Part shown: positions 50,664-61,373 of the stretch, in pieces
Numbering within the stretch: the stretch's first letter is position 1
How the letters are laid out: each line of letters starts with the position of its first letter
NCBI GenBank assembly: GCA_905181595.1
Contig: CAJIYI010000001.1
Span: 525,938-589,937, forward strand
From: an uncultured SAR86 cluster bacterium
GTDB lineage: Bacteria; Pseudomonadota; Gammaproteobacteria; Magnimaribacterales; D2472
Direction of reading: 5' to 3'
Length of the DNA stretch: 64,000 bases
Translations under genes and position numbers: made by a program
Notes under the pieces: generated by a model
Told to the model about the DNA's origin: nothing
Seen by the model: the letters and a program-made list of their open reading frames with translations, nothing else
Database searches by the model: none

Positions 50664-51752
50664 ATGTTTACTTCAGCTCAATTACATCTTGCCAAAGTTT
50701 TTCTAAAAATTTTTTTGCGTAACAGGCAGTCTATCTTTTTCTCAATGCTTTTTCCTCTTATCTTTACGGGTGTATTTTTCTTCTCTGGAGGTCCTTCAGA
50801 TCCAATAAAACTTGGGTTGGTAAACATGTCTCAAAGCGCTATTGCCAGTCAATTTTCTGACTTGGTCATTGCAGAGCCTTCTTTTAATGTTACTAAAGGG
50901 AGCCTTATTGAATTAAGAGAAGAGCTAATTATTGGCGATCAAACTGCAATTATTCTTATCCCTGAGGACTTTACATTTATCGAGGGCTCAAGCCAGCTCA
51001 GCTTAATTTTGGATGCCTCCCAAGTTAGGCAAGCTAGCTCGATTCAAGAAACGTTAGAAAATTCCCTGCTTGCCATTGAAAGAGATGTTCGAGGGATAAA
51101 ACCAATGTTTAATTTGGTTGTTGAAGATGTTCAGGCTCGACCTCAACGTTACATAGATTTTTTGCTCCCAGGAATACTGGCCTACATGCTGATGAATCTT
51201 TGCATTGCTGGCAGCGGATTTAATATTGTTGAATACAGGAGACGGGGTATTTTAAAGCGACTCTTTGTAACTCCGATTCAACCCAAAGATTTTATTGTGG
51301 CAATTATTTTATCTCGCATGGTTATCGTCTTAACACAAATTTCTGTCATGCTTGGCTTAGCAATTATGCTCTTAGATATTAATGTAGTGGGGGGACTTCC
51401 TTCACTTTATGGGATGGTAATTCTTGGAACTTTTATTTTTCTTTGCATAGGATTTTTTCTCGGAAGCCTGGCTAAAACTCAAGAAGCTATTCAACCAATT
51501 GTTGCTCTGACTTCATTCCCACAGCTCATTCTCTCAGGTGTATTCTTTCCAATTAGCTCAATGCATGAATTCATTCAACCAATTGCTCATGTGCTTCCAC
51601 TGAGTGTAGTTGTATCAGGGCTTCGAAGTATTACCAATGATGGTATGGCCTTATTAACGCTCAATTCCACAACCGTTGGTGTGGGTATTTGGATGGGCAT
51701 TAGTTTTTTTGTGGCTATTAAATACTTTGTTTGGAAAGAAGTCGCTAACTAA
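50664..51752 (+). CDS. ABC-2 type transporter permease
   Basis: Starts directly after the ATPase stop; 6-TM ABC-2 layout; FLLPGILAYMLMNLCIAG. Confidence 0.88.
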   Translation: MFTSAQLHLAKVFLKIFLRNRQSIFFSMLFPLIFTGVFFFSGGPSDPIKLGLVNMSQSAIASQFSDLVIAEPSFNVTKGSLIELREELIIGDQTAIILIPEDFTFIEGSSQLSLILDASQVRQASSIQETLENSLLAIERDVRGIKPMFNLVVEDVQARPQRYIDFLLPGILAYMLMNLCIAGSGFNIVEYRRRGILKRLFVTPIQPKDFIVAIILSRMVIVLTQISVMLGLAIMLLDINVVGGLPSLYGMVILGTFIFLCIGFFLGSLAKTQEAIQPIVALTSFPQLILSGVFFPISSMHEFIQPIAHVLPLSVVVSGLRSITNDGMALLTLNSTTVGVGIWMGISFFVAIKYFVWKEVAN

Positions 51753-51772
51753 AGAAGTGATAAAATATCCTT

Positions 51773-54700
51773 ATGAGCTTTAGCAGCAAAGGTAAGTTCC
51801 AAAATGAAAATGAGATAGCAAAAATTTTGCTTTCTAAATCATCCTTTCTTCAAAATCCAGCTATCACTCAAAATACTGAATTGCTTATTCAGTTATGTAG
51901 AAACAACACAAAGCAACGAACAAAGCTTGATGTTTTTATGAAGGAATATGGGCTATCGAATGCTGAAGGCATTGCTTTAATGTGCTTAGCTGAATCATTG
52001 ATGCGAATACCTGATAATGCAACAAGAGATAGTTTAATCAATGAAAAGCTTACTTCGGCCAGTTGGTCAGAGCACCTGGGGAGAGCTGAAAGCTTTCTTG
52101 TGAATTCAGCAACATGGGGCCTAGAGTTTTCTAAAAAGTTTTTACAAGCTTCATCTAGTTCCAGTAATTTTTGGCTTATTTCTCTCAGCAAGAAAATAGG
52201 GGAAGCATCCATAAGAGAGGCGGTAAAAATTGCAATGCAAATTTTGAGCAAAGAATTTGTTTGCGCACAAGACATCAAAGAATTAGAAAACTCTTCTTGG
52301 CTAAAATCTCATCGATGTTCATTTGACATGTTGGGTGAGGCTTCTAGACATCAATTTCAATCAGATGCTTATTTTGAGTCTTATCTTGAAGCTATAAACT
52401 CTATTGGTCACATCAACAGTACCCACAATCTTTCGAATGGAATCTCGATTAAATTATCTGCTTTATATTCTAAATATGATGCTTTGCATCAAAGAGAGGT
52501 TAAAGGCTTTTTGCTGCCAAGGGTGAGAGACTTAGTCATTGAGGCTGCTGCACAAGATGTTCCAGTAACGATTGATGCAGAAGAGCAAGATAGGCTCTCA
52601 TTAAGCTTATCGATCATCGCAGAGCTAGCTTTGGATCCTTTAATAAAAGATTGGCCTAAACTGGGTTTGGCAGTGCAGGCTTACGGCAAAAGATCACCTC
52701 AAGTCATTGATCATCTTGCTCAGCTAGTCCAGCAAAGAGAAACAATGCATGTGAGGCTTGTGAAAGGTGCATATTGGGATTATGAAATTAAAAATGCTCA
52801 AGTAAAAGGCTTGAATGGCTACCCAGTTTTTACTAACAAAAAACTCACGGATATTAATTACTTAGTCACGGCCAAGCAACTAATAGAGACTCCGAATCTT
52901 GAAGCAAGTTTTGCCACTCACAATGCTCATACAATCTCAGCAATTGCTAGCCTAGCTCAGGATAAGATGGAGCAAGTAGAGTTTCAAAGACTCTATGGCA
53001 TGGGGGAGGTTCTCTATTCAGCATGTGAAGAGGTCTTCGATAACTTTAGTCAAAGCAGTATTTACTGCCCAATAGGAAAACATAAAGAGTTATTACCTTA
53101 TTTGGTGAGAAGGTTATTGGAAAACGGAGCGAACAGCTCTTTTATTAACCAATATCTTAGCAATGAGATTCCAGCAAGCGATCTATCATTTAATCCAGCT
53201 GCCGCAATACAAGATCAGCTAGATCATAAGAAGCTTTCAAATCTTCCATTGCCAACTGACATCTATTTATCAAGACAAAATTCTCACGGCCTAGATTTAA
53301 GTGAGCCAGAATTTTGTGAGAGTCTAACTCAAGATTTAATAGCCTTTAATAAAGATAGAATTCAGGCTTCAGCACTAAGTTCATTGAAAGTTAATTCACT
53401 GGAAAAGAAAGATATTTTATCAAAATGCAATCAATCAAATATCGGCTTGGTTCATTTTTCTGATCCCGCTGCCGTTGCAAGTCTATCCTTTCAAATATCT
53501 CTAGAGTGGATGAATGCTTCCTTAGATCATCGAGCACTTGTATTGAATGAGGTTGCTAACTCCATTGAGGCTGACTCTTTACAGTTTATTTATTTATTAA
53601 TGCATGAGGCTGGTAAAACTATTCAGGATGCGCATGATGAGATAAGAGAGGCTGTTGATTTTCTTAGATACTATGCTCAACAATCGGCTTCACTGAATTC
53701 TCAATCTTCGCAATTAGGTCCAACCGGCGAAGACAATATATTGGAATATTGCCCTAAAGGATTAGTTGCATGCATTAGTCCATGGAATTTTCCTCTTGCA
53801 ATAACTTTAGGGCAAATTGCCGCAGCTCTTGTCACTGGGAACACAGTTATTGCCAAGGCATCAGAAGAGACTCCATTGATAGCTTACAAAGCTATCAGTT
53901 TATTTTTTGATCATGGGTTGCCCAAAGACGCTCTTCATCTTTTGCTGGGAAATGGAGAGTTGGGACAAGCCATTATTTCCTCTCAAGCCATAGATTTAGT
54001 TGTCTTTACAGGGTCATTGAAGACCGCAAAAAGCATTCACAATAATCTATCTGCTAAGCCTGGCAAGATTGTTCCTTTAATTGCAGAAACTGGAGGCTTG
54101 AATTCAATGGTTGTGGATTCTAGCGCTCTCATAGAGCGAGCATGTGATGACATTATGAGATCTGCTTTTAATTCAGCAGGGCAAAGGTGTTCAGCATTAA
54201 GATTATTATTGGTGCATGAAACAATTTATGGAGAACTTATCTCTATGCTGAAAGGCATGATGAATGAATTTATCATTGGAAACCCGACGGATCCAAGTGT
54301 AGACATGGGACCCATGATCTCGCTTGAAGCAGCTCAAGAGCTATATGATTATCTAGATGAATCTGATGCTGCAAGACTGGAAATTTTTCAACCACAAGCC
54401 TCAACCGAACTATGGAAAACAGTGGTTTCCACCAACTCTTATTGAACTCAAGTCAATTGACACACTAAATGAAGAAAAATTTGGTCCTATTTTACATGTG
54501 ATGCAATTCAAAGAAGAAACTCTAGACAGCACTCTGACTCAAATTGAAGCTAAAGGCTTTGGCTTAACTTTTGGTATCCATACAAGAATAGACGAAAAAG
54601 CTATTCATGCATCAAAGCTTATTTCAGCAGGTAATACTTACATTAATAGAGATATTATTGGTGCAATCGTTGAAAGTCAGCCATTTGGAGGTAAAAATCT

Positions 54701-54836
54701 TTCAGGAACTGGATTTAAAGCGGGCGGCCCAAATTACTTAATCCAATTTGTTGATGAGAGAACCATTTCTGTTAATACAGTTGCCATTGGCGGCAATGCA
54801 GAGCTGCTTAATCAAGCCAGCGAGGATATTACTTAA
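51773..54836 (+). CDS. putA: bifunctional proline dehydrogenase/P5C dehydrogenase, frameshifted near 54420
   Basis: PRODH motifs (MHVRLVKGAYWDYEIK), ALDH motifs (CISPWNFPLAITLGQIAAALVTGNTVIAKASEETP, SAGQRCSALRLL); removing one base gives about 1020 aa. Confidence 0.93.
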
Positions 54837-55012
54837 TTTAATTGACAATTTGTGTTTTAGCACGCTGTAACATCTAATGAAACAAACCTTATAGCCATAG
54901 GGCTTGCTCAATAATTTTTTTAAAAAATATTAGGTAAAAAGTAAAAACTGCGGTATAAATGTCTCGTTATTGTAAATAGTTACAATTTACATTTATCACT
55001 TAGGAGATAAAC

Positions 55013-57532
55013 ATGTTAAATAAATTTATGTGGACTGCTTCAAAGCTCTCCATTGCAACCCTAATTGCTGTTGGCTCAATGCTCTCAGTTGGCTCATTTG
55101 CTCAAGACAACGAATACGTCGAAGAAGTTGTTAGCATTGGTACTCGTGGAAAACCTAGATCTGTATCTAGCTCCCCAGTTCCTGTTGACGTGCTAAGTTC
55201 TGAAGATATTAGCAAAACTGGTACAGATGATCTTTTGTTGCAGCTTCAAGGAAGTGTGCCTTCATTGAATGTCCATCTCCAGCCAATTAGTGATGCAGCA
55301 AGTATGATTCGCCCTGCAAACTTAAGAGGTTTGTCAGCTGATAGTACATTGATTACGGTTAATGGAAAAAGACGTCATCATGCTTCAGTTATTGCCTTCC
55401 AAGGCGGTGGAGTAAATGATGGTTCCCAGGGTGCAGATATTTCTGTTATCCCAGCTATTGCACTTAAAAGAGTTGAAGTCCTAAGAGACGGCGCTTCAGC
55501 ACAATATGGTTCTGATGCTATAGCAGGAGTCATTAACTTTGTTCTGGACGATATCTCAGAAGGCGGAAGTCTTTCATACAAAATGGGTGAATACACAGAA
55601 GGCGATGGTGCTACTAGTACTATTTCAGGTAAATACGGCATGCCTCTTGGCCAAGATGGTTTTGTCACTACAAGTTTTCAAATCAGACAAGCTGATGACA
55701 CTTCAAGAAGTGCTCAAAGACCAGATGCTGCTGCTCTAATTGCCGCGGGAAATTCTGCAGTTGCAAATCCAGCACAAATTTGGGGTGCTCCAAAAATTGA
55801 TGATGATGTTACTTTCTTTATGAATTCTGGCGTTATGAACAGCGATGGCTCAGAGTCATACATGTTTGGTAACTATTCTGAAAGAGATGTTGATGGTGGG
55901 TTCTACTACAGAAATCCAGACGGCAGAAGTGGCGTATTCACAATTGGTGACTACAGAGCTGTGGGTAACGTAGATGGAACTTGTGCTTATGGCACTGGCG
56001 CATCAGGACAAGTGGACCCTTCAGATTACGCCACAAGAGATCTAATTATGGCAGATCCAAGCTGTTTCATAATGAACCAAATCGCTCCTGGTGGTTACAC
56101 ACCAAGATTCTTGGGTAACATTACAGATACTTCCCTAACAGTTGGAAGAAGAGGCGACATTTCAAATGGTATGCTTAGTGGTTATTCATATGACCTCAGC
56201 GGATCAGTTGGAAGAAATGAAGCTGACTTTGGTTTGAATAACACAGTAAACCCTTCCATGGGTCCTGATACACCTCGTAACTTTGATACTGGTTCATACA
56301 TTGAGTTAGAGAAAACATTTAACTTTGATTTAACCAAGCAAGTTGACTCTATGACTGTTGCTTACGGAGTTGAGTGGAGAGAAGAAACTTTTGAGGTTAT
56401 CTCAGGGGAAGAAGCTTCATGGAAAGCTGGCAAATATGCACTTCAAGGATTTAATGTTGGATCACATGGATTTGCTGGATTTTCTCCAGACTCTCAAGGT
56501 TCATTCACCAGAAGAAGTTATGGTTTATACGCTGATTTAGAAAATCAAGTTAGCGATGAGTTATTACTTGGCGGAGCATTTAGGTATGAGGATTACTCAT
56601 CATTTGGCGACACAAACGACTTCAAACTTAAAGCAATGTATCAGGTTAATGAAAACGTATCCTTGCGTGCTTCTACAAGTACTGGTTTCAGAGCTCCTAC
56701 TCAAGGACAAGTTAATGTTGTTAACACTCAAACAACCCTTGTTCAGGGTCAGTTGACTCAGGCGCAGACACTGCCTGGATTTAAGCTTGGTGTAGGACAA
56801 TTAAAACCTGAAGAAGCAACTAATACTTCATTCGGAGTTGTTTACAACAAAGATGGCTTATCTTTAACAGCTGATTTCTTTAATATTGAGCTTGAAGACA
56901 GGGTTGCTTTAACAAGTAATGCAGCTCCTACTGCCGCTCAGGTTGCAGCAATGGGTGCAGCAGGCATACCTAACCCAGAATTAATTGGTCAGGTTAATTA
57001 CTTTACCAATGATTTTGATACCGAGACTTCAGGATTCGACTTAGTGGCTTCTTACAGCACAGTATTAATGGGAGCTGACTCAGATATTAGCGCAGCTTGG
57101 AACCATACTGAAACTGAAGTAACTAACTCAGGCGCTGTAACTGGTGCATTTAAAGTTAAGCGTTTAGAAGAAGGTCTTCCTGAAGATAGAATGACATTGA
57201 CACTTGATCAATCTTGGAGCGATAAAGTTAGCTCATTTGTTCGAGCTAATTACTATGGCGAAGCCTATGTAGTTCATGCTGACTACTTTGGCTCAACTTC
57301 AGATGCTGAATGGACAGTTGATGCTTCTGTTAACTTCCAGTTAACAGATCAATTCAATGTTTCTGCTGGAGTTCAAAACTTATTTGACACTGAAGCCCTT
57401 AAACTTGAAGGCTCTGAAGGAGCTAAAGGTGAAGGAGTTCCCGGTAATCTTCTTGGAGGAATCTATTATGAGACCTCACCATATGGCATAGAAGGTGCTT
57501 TTTGGTACGTAAGTGCAGGATATAACTTCTAA
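55013..57532 (+). CDS. TonB-dependent receptor
   Basis: 839 aa, signal peptide, plug (NLRGLSADSTLITVNGKRRH, RVEVLRDGASAQYGSDAIAGVINFVL), terminal aromatic F. Confidence 0.95.
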   Translation: MLNKFMWTASKLSIATLIAVGSMLSVGSFAQDNEYVEEVVSIGTRGKPRSVSSSPVPVDVLSSEDISKTGTDDLLLQLQGSVPSLNVHLQPISDAASMIRPANLRGLSADSTLITVNGKRRHHASVIAFQGGGVNDGSQGADISVIPAIALKRVEVLRDGASAQYGSDAIAGVINFVLDDISEGGSLSYKMGEYTEGDGATSTISGKYGMPLGQDGFVTTSFQIRQADDTSRSAQRPDAAALIAAGNSAVANPAQIWGAPKIDDDVTFFMNSGVMNSDGSESYMFGNYSERDVDGGFYYRNPDGRSGVFTIGDYRAVGNVDGTCAYGTGASGQVDPSDYATRDLIMADPSCFIMNQIAPGGYTPRFLGNITDTSLTVGRRGDISNGMLSGYSYDLSGSVGRNEADFGLNNTVNPSMGPDTPRNFDTGSYIELEKTFNFDLTKQVDSMTVAYGVEWREETFEVISGEEASWKAGKYALQGFNVGSHGFAGFSPDSQGSFTRRSYGLYADLENQVSDELLLGGAFRYEDYSSFGDTNDFKLKAMYQVNENVSLRASTSTGFRAPTQGQVNVVNTQTTLVQGQLTQAQTLPGFKLGVGQLKPEEATNTSFGVVYNKDGLSLTADFFNIELEDRVALTSNAAPTAAQVAAMGAAGIPNPELIGQVNYFTNDFDTETSGFDLVASYSTVLMGADSDISAAWNHTETEVTNSGAVTGAFKVKRLEEGLPEDRMTLTLDQSWSDKVSSFVRANYYGEAYVVHADYFGSTSDAEWTVDASVNFQLTDQFNVSAGVQNLFDTEALKLEGSEGAKGEGVPGNLLGGIYYETSPYGIEGAFWYVSAGYNF

Positions 57533-57547
57533 GTTAAGTTTTAAAAT

Positions 57548-57578
57548 AAAAAGGGTACTTTTTAGTACCCTTTTTTAT
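57548..57578. terminator. rho-independent terminator
   Basis: AAAAGGGTACTttttAGTACCCTTTTTT. Confidence 0.8.
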
Positions 57579-57586
57579 GGCTAAGA

Positions 57587-58246
57587 TTATTTTTTTACTA
57601 TAGCTGAGATACAAAAGAGTCCAACCGAAACAGCTGGGCCTATACCAAATGCAAAAATGATTGTTGCCAGCCCAATGGTTCCACCTAATGTCCAACCAAT
57701 CGCAACCACTACTATTTCAATAGAGGCTCTTACCCAAGCTATAGGAAAACCTGTCACTCGTTGGAATCCAGTCATGAGTCCATCCCTAGGGCCTGGTCCA
57801 AGATTTGTAATTAAGTATATTCCGCTAGCAAAACCTACTAATACAGTCCCGATACAAGCCTGAAGGATTCTAAATCCATATTGTTCAGGGTGAGGAAGGA
57901 AAGGAAGAGACCACTCGATCACAGCTGCAATAATAATTACATTGAGCATTGTGCCAACTCCAGGCATCTGTTTTAAGGGTATCCAAAGGAGAAGCACTGC
58001 TAGGCTGATCAAAAACGTGAGGCTACCAATGCTTAGACTTGTTGAAATAGATAAGCCTTCTGCAAGAACAGTCCATGGACTCATTCCAGCACCGGCAGTA
58101 ATGATTAATGACTCACCTAGACCAAATAAAGTTAACCCAAAGCAAAGAATTAATACTGTTAAAGGTGATGGAGAAAAATTTAATGGCTTATCAGAACTCC
58201 AGCTCACCTTGGGAACAGACTTAACAGAAAAAATTTTCATGGGCAT
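57587..58246 (-). CDS. YczE/YyaS-like integral membrane protein
   Basis: GLGESLIITAGAGMSPWTVLAEGLS, LGPGPRDGLMTGFQRVTGFPIAWVRASIE. Confidence 0.83.
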   Translation of the reverse strand: MPMKIFSVKSVPKVSWSSDKPLNFSPSPLTVLILCFGLTLFGLGESLIITAGAGMSPWTVLAEGLSISTSLSIGSLTFLISLAVLLLWIPLKQMPGVGTMLNVIIIAAVIEWSLPFLPHPEQYGFRILQACIGTVLVGFASGIYLITNLGPGPRDGLMTGFQRVTGFPIAWVRASIEIVVVAIGWTLGGTIGLATIIFAFGIGPAVSVGLFCISAIVKK

Positions 58247-58351
58247 ATCAGATAACGTTTCGCGCTAGTGTAAATTAAGAAAGTTTCAATTACTCTTTTA
58301 TAGGTAAAATAATTTCAACAATCTAAGGGTTAATTAAAATATAATTCACCT

Positions 58352-58594
58352 ATGAATGAGTCCGATATTTCTAGAGTAATTGAGATGGCATGGGAGGATA
58401 GAACTCCTTTTGATGCTATTGAAGCGCAATTTGGTCTAAATGAGCAAGCTGTAAAGGAGTTGATGAGAGGTAATTTAAAAAGATCTTCATATCAGCTTTG
58501 GCGTAAAAGAGTTACAGGCAGAGGCACCAAACATCTTGCTAAAAGAAGTTTCTCTGTTGGACGCCATCAATCTTACGATCATAACAAACATTAA
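58352..58594 (+). CDS. TIGR03643/DUF2805 family small protein
   Basis: 80 aa; VIEMAWEDRTPFDAIEAQFGLNEQAVKELMRGNLKRSSYQLWRKRVTGR. Confidence 0.85.
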   Translation: MNESDISRVIEMAWEDRTPFDAIEAQFGLNEQAVKELMRGNLKRSSYQLWRKRVTGRGTKHLAKRSFSVGRHQSYDHNKH

Positions 58595-58662
58595 TTCCGA
58601 TCTGCTTTTACATTACTAAAATTTCCAGTTAGTATTTAGTTATATATAAATTGGAGACAGTA

Positions 58663-59130
58663 ATGAAAAATATCTTTTTATCATTAATGCTTATGACAGC
58701 AATTAATGTTCAATCTGGCCATCACGAAAGCCACGAAAGCCACAAAAGCATGGATGATGCCAAATCAATAGTTACCCAAGCCTATGCAACCTTTGCATCT
58801 GGTGATACGGATGCCTGGGCTGCATTACATGCAGATGATCTTGTATTCACTGTCTTTGGAGACATAGCAACTTCTGGTCGTCATGTAGGCCCTCAGGCAG
58901 TAATTGAAAATGTTTTTGGTCCAATAGCGGTTCATTGGCCAACATTTACTATCACTCACAAAACCATGTATTCCGATGGCAATATGGTCTTTGTTCACTC
59001 AGATATGACAGGTGACAATTTAGACACAGAAACATTGCATATGTTTAGAGTTGAGAATGGACTCATTCAAACCTTTACAGCGTTTGACGATACTGATTCC
59101 ATGGCAGCTGCAGACGTAACAAATAATTAA
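58663..59130 (+). CDS. secreted SnoaL-like protein with His-rich mature N-terminus
   Basis: Signal peptide; GHHESHESHKSMDD; VTQAYATFASGDTDAWAALHADDLVFTVFGD. Confidence 0.75.
   Translation: MKNIFLSLMLMTAINVQSGHHESHESHKSMDDAKSIVTQAYATFASGDTDAWAALHADDLVFTVFGDIATSGRHVGPQAVIENVFGPIAVHWPTFTITHKTMYSDGNMVFVHSDMTGDNLDTETLHMFRVENGLIQTFTAFDDTDSMAAADVTNN
58723..58749 (+). repeat. three tandem 9-nt units CACGAAAGC/CACGAAAGC/CACAAAAGC
   Basis: Direct reading; encodes HES-HES-HKS. Confidence 0.85.
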
Positions 59131-59140
59131 GGAGTAATTC

Positions 59141-59551
59141 ATGAAAAAAATATTTTTATTAGGTTTTATGATTGTTGGTATTGGAGCATTTGCAGCTCAT
59201 CATGAGGAAGAGAAGGTTGCAGCCCAAGGAATGATTTCATCAGATGTCTTTGATCTTGCTGGAGAAATGGATTTATATGTTGAAAAATATGAATCGTGCG
59301 GTCAAGCCGATGGAAAAGAACATTTTCATCCATATGGAACAGTTGTTTATGTCTTAGATGGCGAGACTACAACAAATTCGTCCGGTTCATTTGAGCCAGT
59401 AAAGAAAGACGAATATTGGTTTGAAAGATCAAATTGGGTTCACGGTGGTGTAGATCCAGACTCTCCAGAAGTAGACGATACTCAATGCAGAAAGATGTTA
59501 GTTATTCGAGTTGCAAAAAAAGGTGAATCTCCCACAGTCTTTGTAGATTAA
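59141..59551 (+). CDS. secreted cupin-like protein
   Basis: Signal peptide then AHHEEEKVAAQG; EHFHPYGTVVYVLDGETTTNSSGSFEPVKKDEYWFERSNWVHGG. Confidence 0.65.
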   Translation: MKKIFLLGFMIVGIGAFAAHHEEEKVAAQGMISSDVFDLAGEMDLYVEKYESCGQADGKEHFHPYGTVVYVLDGETTTNSSGSFEPVKKDEYWFERSNWVHGGVDPDSPEVDDTQCRKMLVIRVAKKGESPTVFVD

Positions 59552-59558
59552 TTAGTTA

Positions 59559-59846
59559 GTGATGAGATTGCTGGGCAGAAATTCCCTTATCTTCTCAGTA
59601 ATTTTTTTAGTTGGATGTGCTTCAAAGCCACTAGATTTGCTGGAGCAACCTAGCAATCCCTATGCTCAGCATGGAGTAGAAGGGTACATGGGTACTGTGA
59701 TGGCATCTTGCTTGGCAACCCCATCTCCAATGCCACCTATAAGAAAAAGTAAAAATGGACCACTAAGTCAAAGCGATACTTATTTTGATTGCGTGGATCG
59801 AGAGATCTTAAAAAAAGAAGTCAGGGATAAAGAAAGCAAAGAATAG
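59559..59846 (+). CDS. hypothetical lipoprotein
   Basis: Lipobox-like FLVGCASKP; 95 aa. Confidence 0.6.
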   Translation: MMRLLGRNSLIFSVIFLVGCASKPLDLLEQPSNPYAQHGVEGYMGTVMASCLATPSPMPPIRKSKNGPLSQSDTYFDCVDREILKKEVRDKESKE

Positions 59847-59848
59847 AT

Positions 59849-61210
59849 TTACTTTGTTTTTTTCCAGCGTGTTTTTGCCTTAGATCCTACTTTTTTGTTC
59901 CCACCAGGTTTTCCAGTACTACTATTGCTAGGTCTGCCGCCGGATCTTCCGCCACCACCTGGTTTTGAAAAATTACCACCTGGCTTTCCATCTGAGCTTC
60001 GTTTGTTTCTTGAAAAGGATGGTTTTCTGCCTCTTGGGTTTCTTGACCTAGAATCACCACCACCACTTGAAGGTTTATCAGTCGGCTTAAAAGCTTCATG
60101 GCTTGTTTGATCTATTTTAATCTTGAGAAGGCCTTCAATGCCTCTTAAAAACTTGTGCTCATCAACACTCATTAAAGATATGGCAGTTCCTTCTTGCCCC
60201 GCGCGACCGGTTCGACCAATTCTATGAATGTAATCGTTTGGGTAAGTTGGCATATCAAAGTTAACAACAAAAGGCAGGTTGCTGATATCTATGCCTCGAG
60301 CAGCAACATCAGTTGCAACTAAGATTCGAACATCTTTTTCCTTAAATTCTCTTAATGCTCTGGTTCTTGCTCCTTGAGTTTTGTCACCATGAATAGTACC
60401 TGTTTGGATGCCCGCTGCGTTAAGGTGCTTAGAAATCTTTTCACAGCCATGCTTGGTTCTTGAGAAAACTAAGGCTTGTTCCCATTGCTCATCCTCAATC
60501 ATGTGCGCTAGCAGATTATTTTTCTTGCCTTTGTCAACGTGGTAAATGACCTGTTTAATTTTGGTAACAGCAGTGTTTGGTGATTGAGCGCTAATCTCTA
60601 CCAACTCATCGCCCAAGGATTGAGCTAGCTTTTTAATTTCTGGAGAAAAGGTTGCTGAGAAGAGTAAATTTTGTCTCTCAGGAGGAGTCATGCCAATAAT
60701 TTTTTTGATGTCATGAATAAAACCCATGTCTAGCATATGATCAGCCTCATCCAAGACTAGTATTTGCACTTGATCCAGCTTGACAGCTTTCTGATTAACT
60801 AAATCTAGCAATCTTCCTGGAGTTGCAACTAAGACGTCTACACCCTTTTTTAGCTTAGATTTTTGTGGGAAGATTTTTGCTCCACCAAATACAGCGGTGG
60901 AGGTGGTTGCAGTGAACTTACCGTATGTATATACGCTTTCTCTTACCTGAGCTGCAAGCTCACGAGTTGGGGTCAACACAAGAGCATGAACATTCTTGCT
61001 GTAAGGTTTTGCTCTCTCTTGAAGCATTTCGATGATCGGCAGTACAAAGCTTCCTGTCTTACCTGTGCCTGTTTGAGCAGCAGCCATGAGATTCTTGCCT
61101 GCAAGGATCACTGGGATAGCCTGTTGTTGAATTTCAGAAGGTTCTGTGTGCTTGAGTTCTTCTAGTGATCTTAATATTGGTTCGGATAAACCGAGTTCTT
61201 TAAATGACAT
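59849..61210 (-). CDS. rhlE: DEAD-box RNA helicase RhlE-like
   Basis: AAQTGTGKTGSF, LDEADHMLD, SATF, HRIGRTGRAG; Gly/Arg/Ser-rich basic C-terminal tail. Confidence 0.9.
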   Translation of the reverse strand: MSFKELGLSEPILRSLEELKHTEPSEIQQQAIPVILAGKNLMAAAQTGTGKTGSFVLPIIEMLQERAKPYSKNVHALVLTPTRELAAQVRESVYTYGKFTATTSTAVFGGAKIFPQKSKLKKGVDVLVATPGRLLDLVNQKAVKLDQVQILVLDEADHMLDMGFIHDIKKIIGMTPPERQNLLFSATFSPEIKKLAQSLGDELVEISAQSPNTAVTKIKQVIYHVDKGKKNNLLAHMIEDEQWEQALVFSRTKHGCEKISKHLNAAGIQTGTIHGDKTQGARTRALREFKEKDVRILVATDVAARGIDISNLPFVVNFDMPTYPNDYIHRIGRTGRAGQEGTAISLMSVDEHKFLRGIEGLLKIKIDQTSHEAFKPTDKPSSGGGDSRSRNPRGRKPSFSRNKRSSDGKPGGNFSKPGGGGRSGGRPSNSSTGKPGGNKKVGSKAKTRWKKTK

Positions 61211-61373
61211 TTTTTCTTAATAAAATTGGGAATGAGAGAGTTCAGATGACTGCAGAGTATAGACTTAGACGCCTTGGGTCAATTAAAGATTAGATATAAA
61301 TATACATTAACTTTCATCTTAGGCTATGCCTTTGCTATTTTTCTCGTATAATCCTCATCAATTTAAGGTCACC

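Noticed and set aside
59895-60110. Pro/Gly-rich ORF opposite the rhlE tail
   Set aside because: Antisense of the Gly/Arg/Ser-rich RhlE C-terminus; composition artefact.
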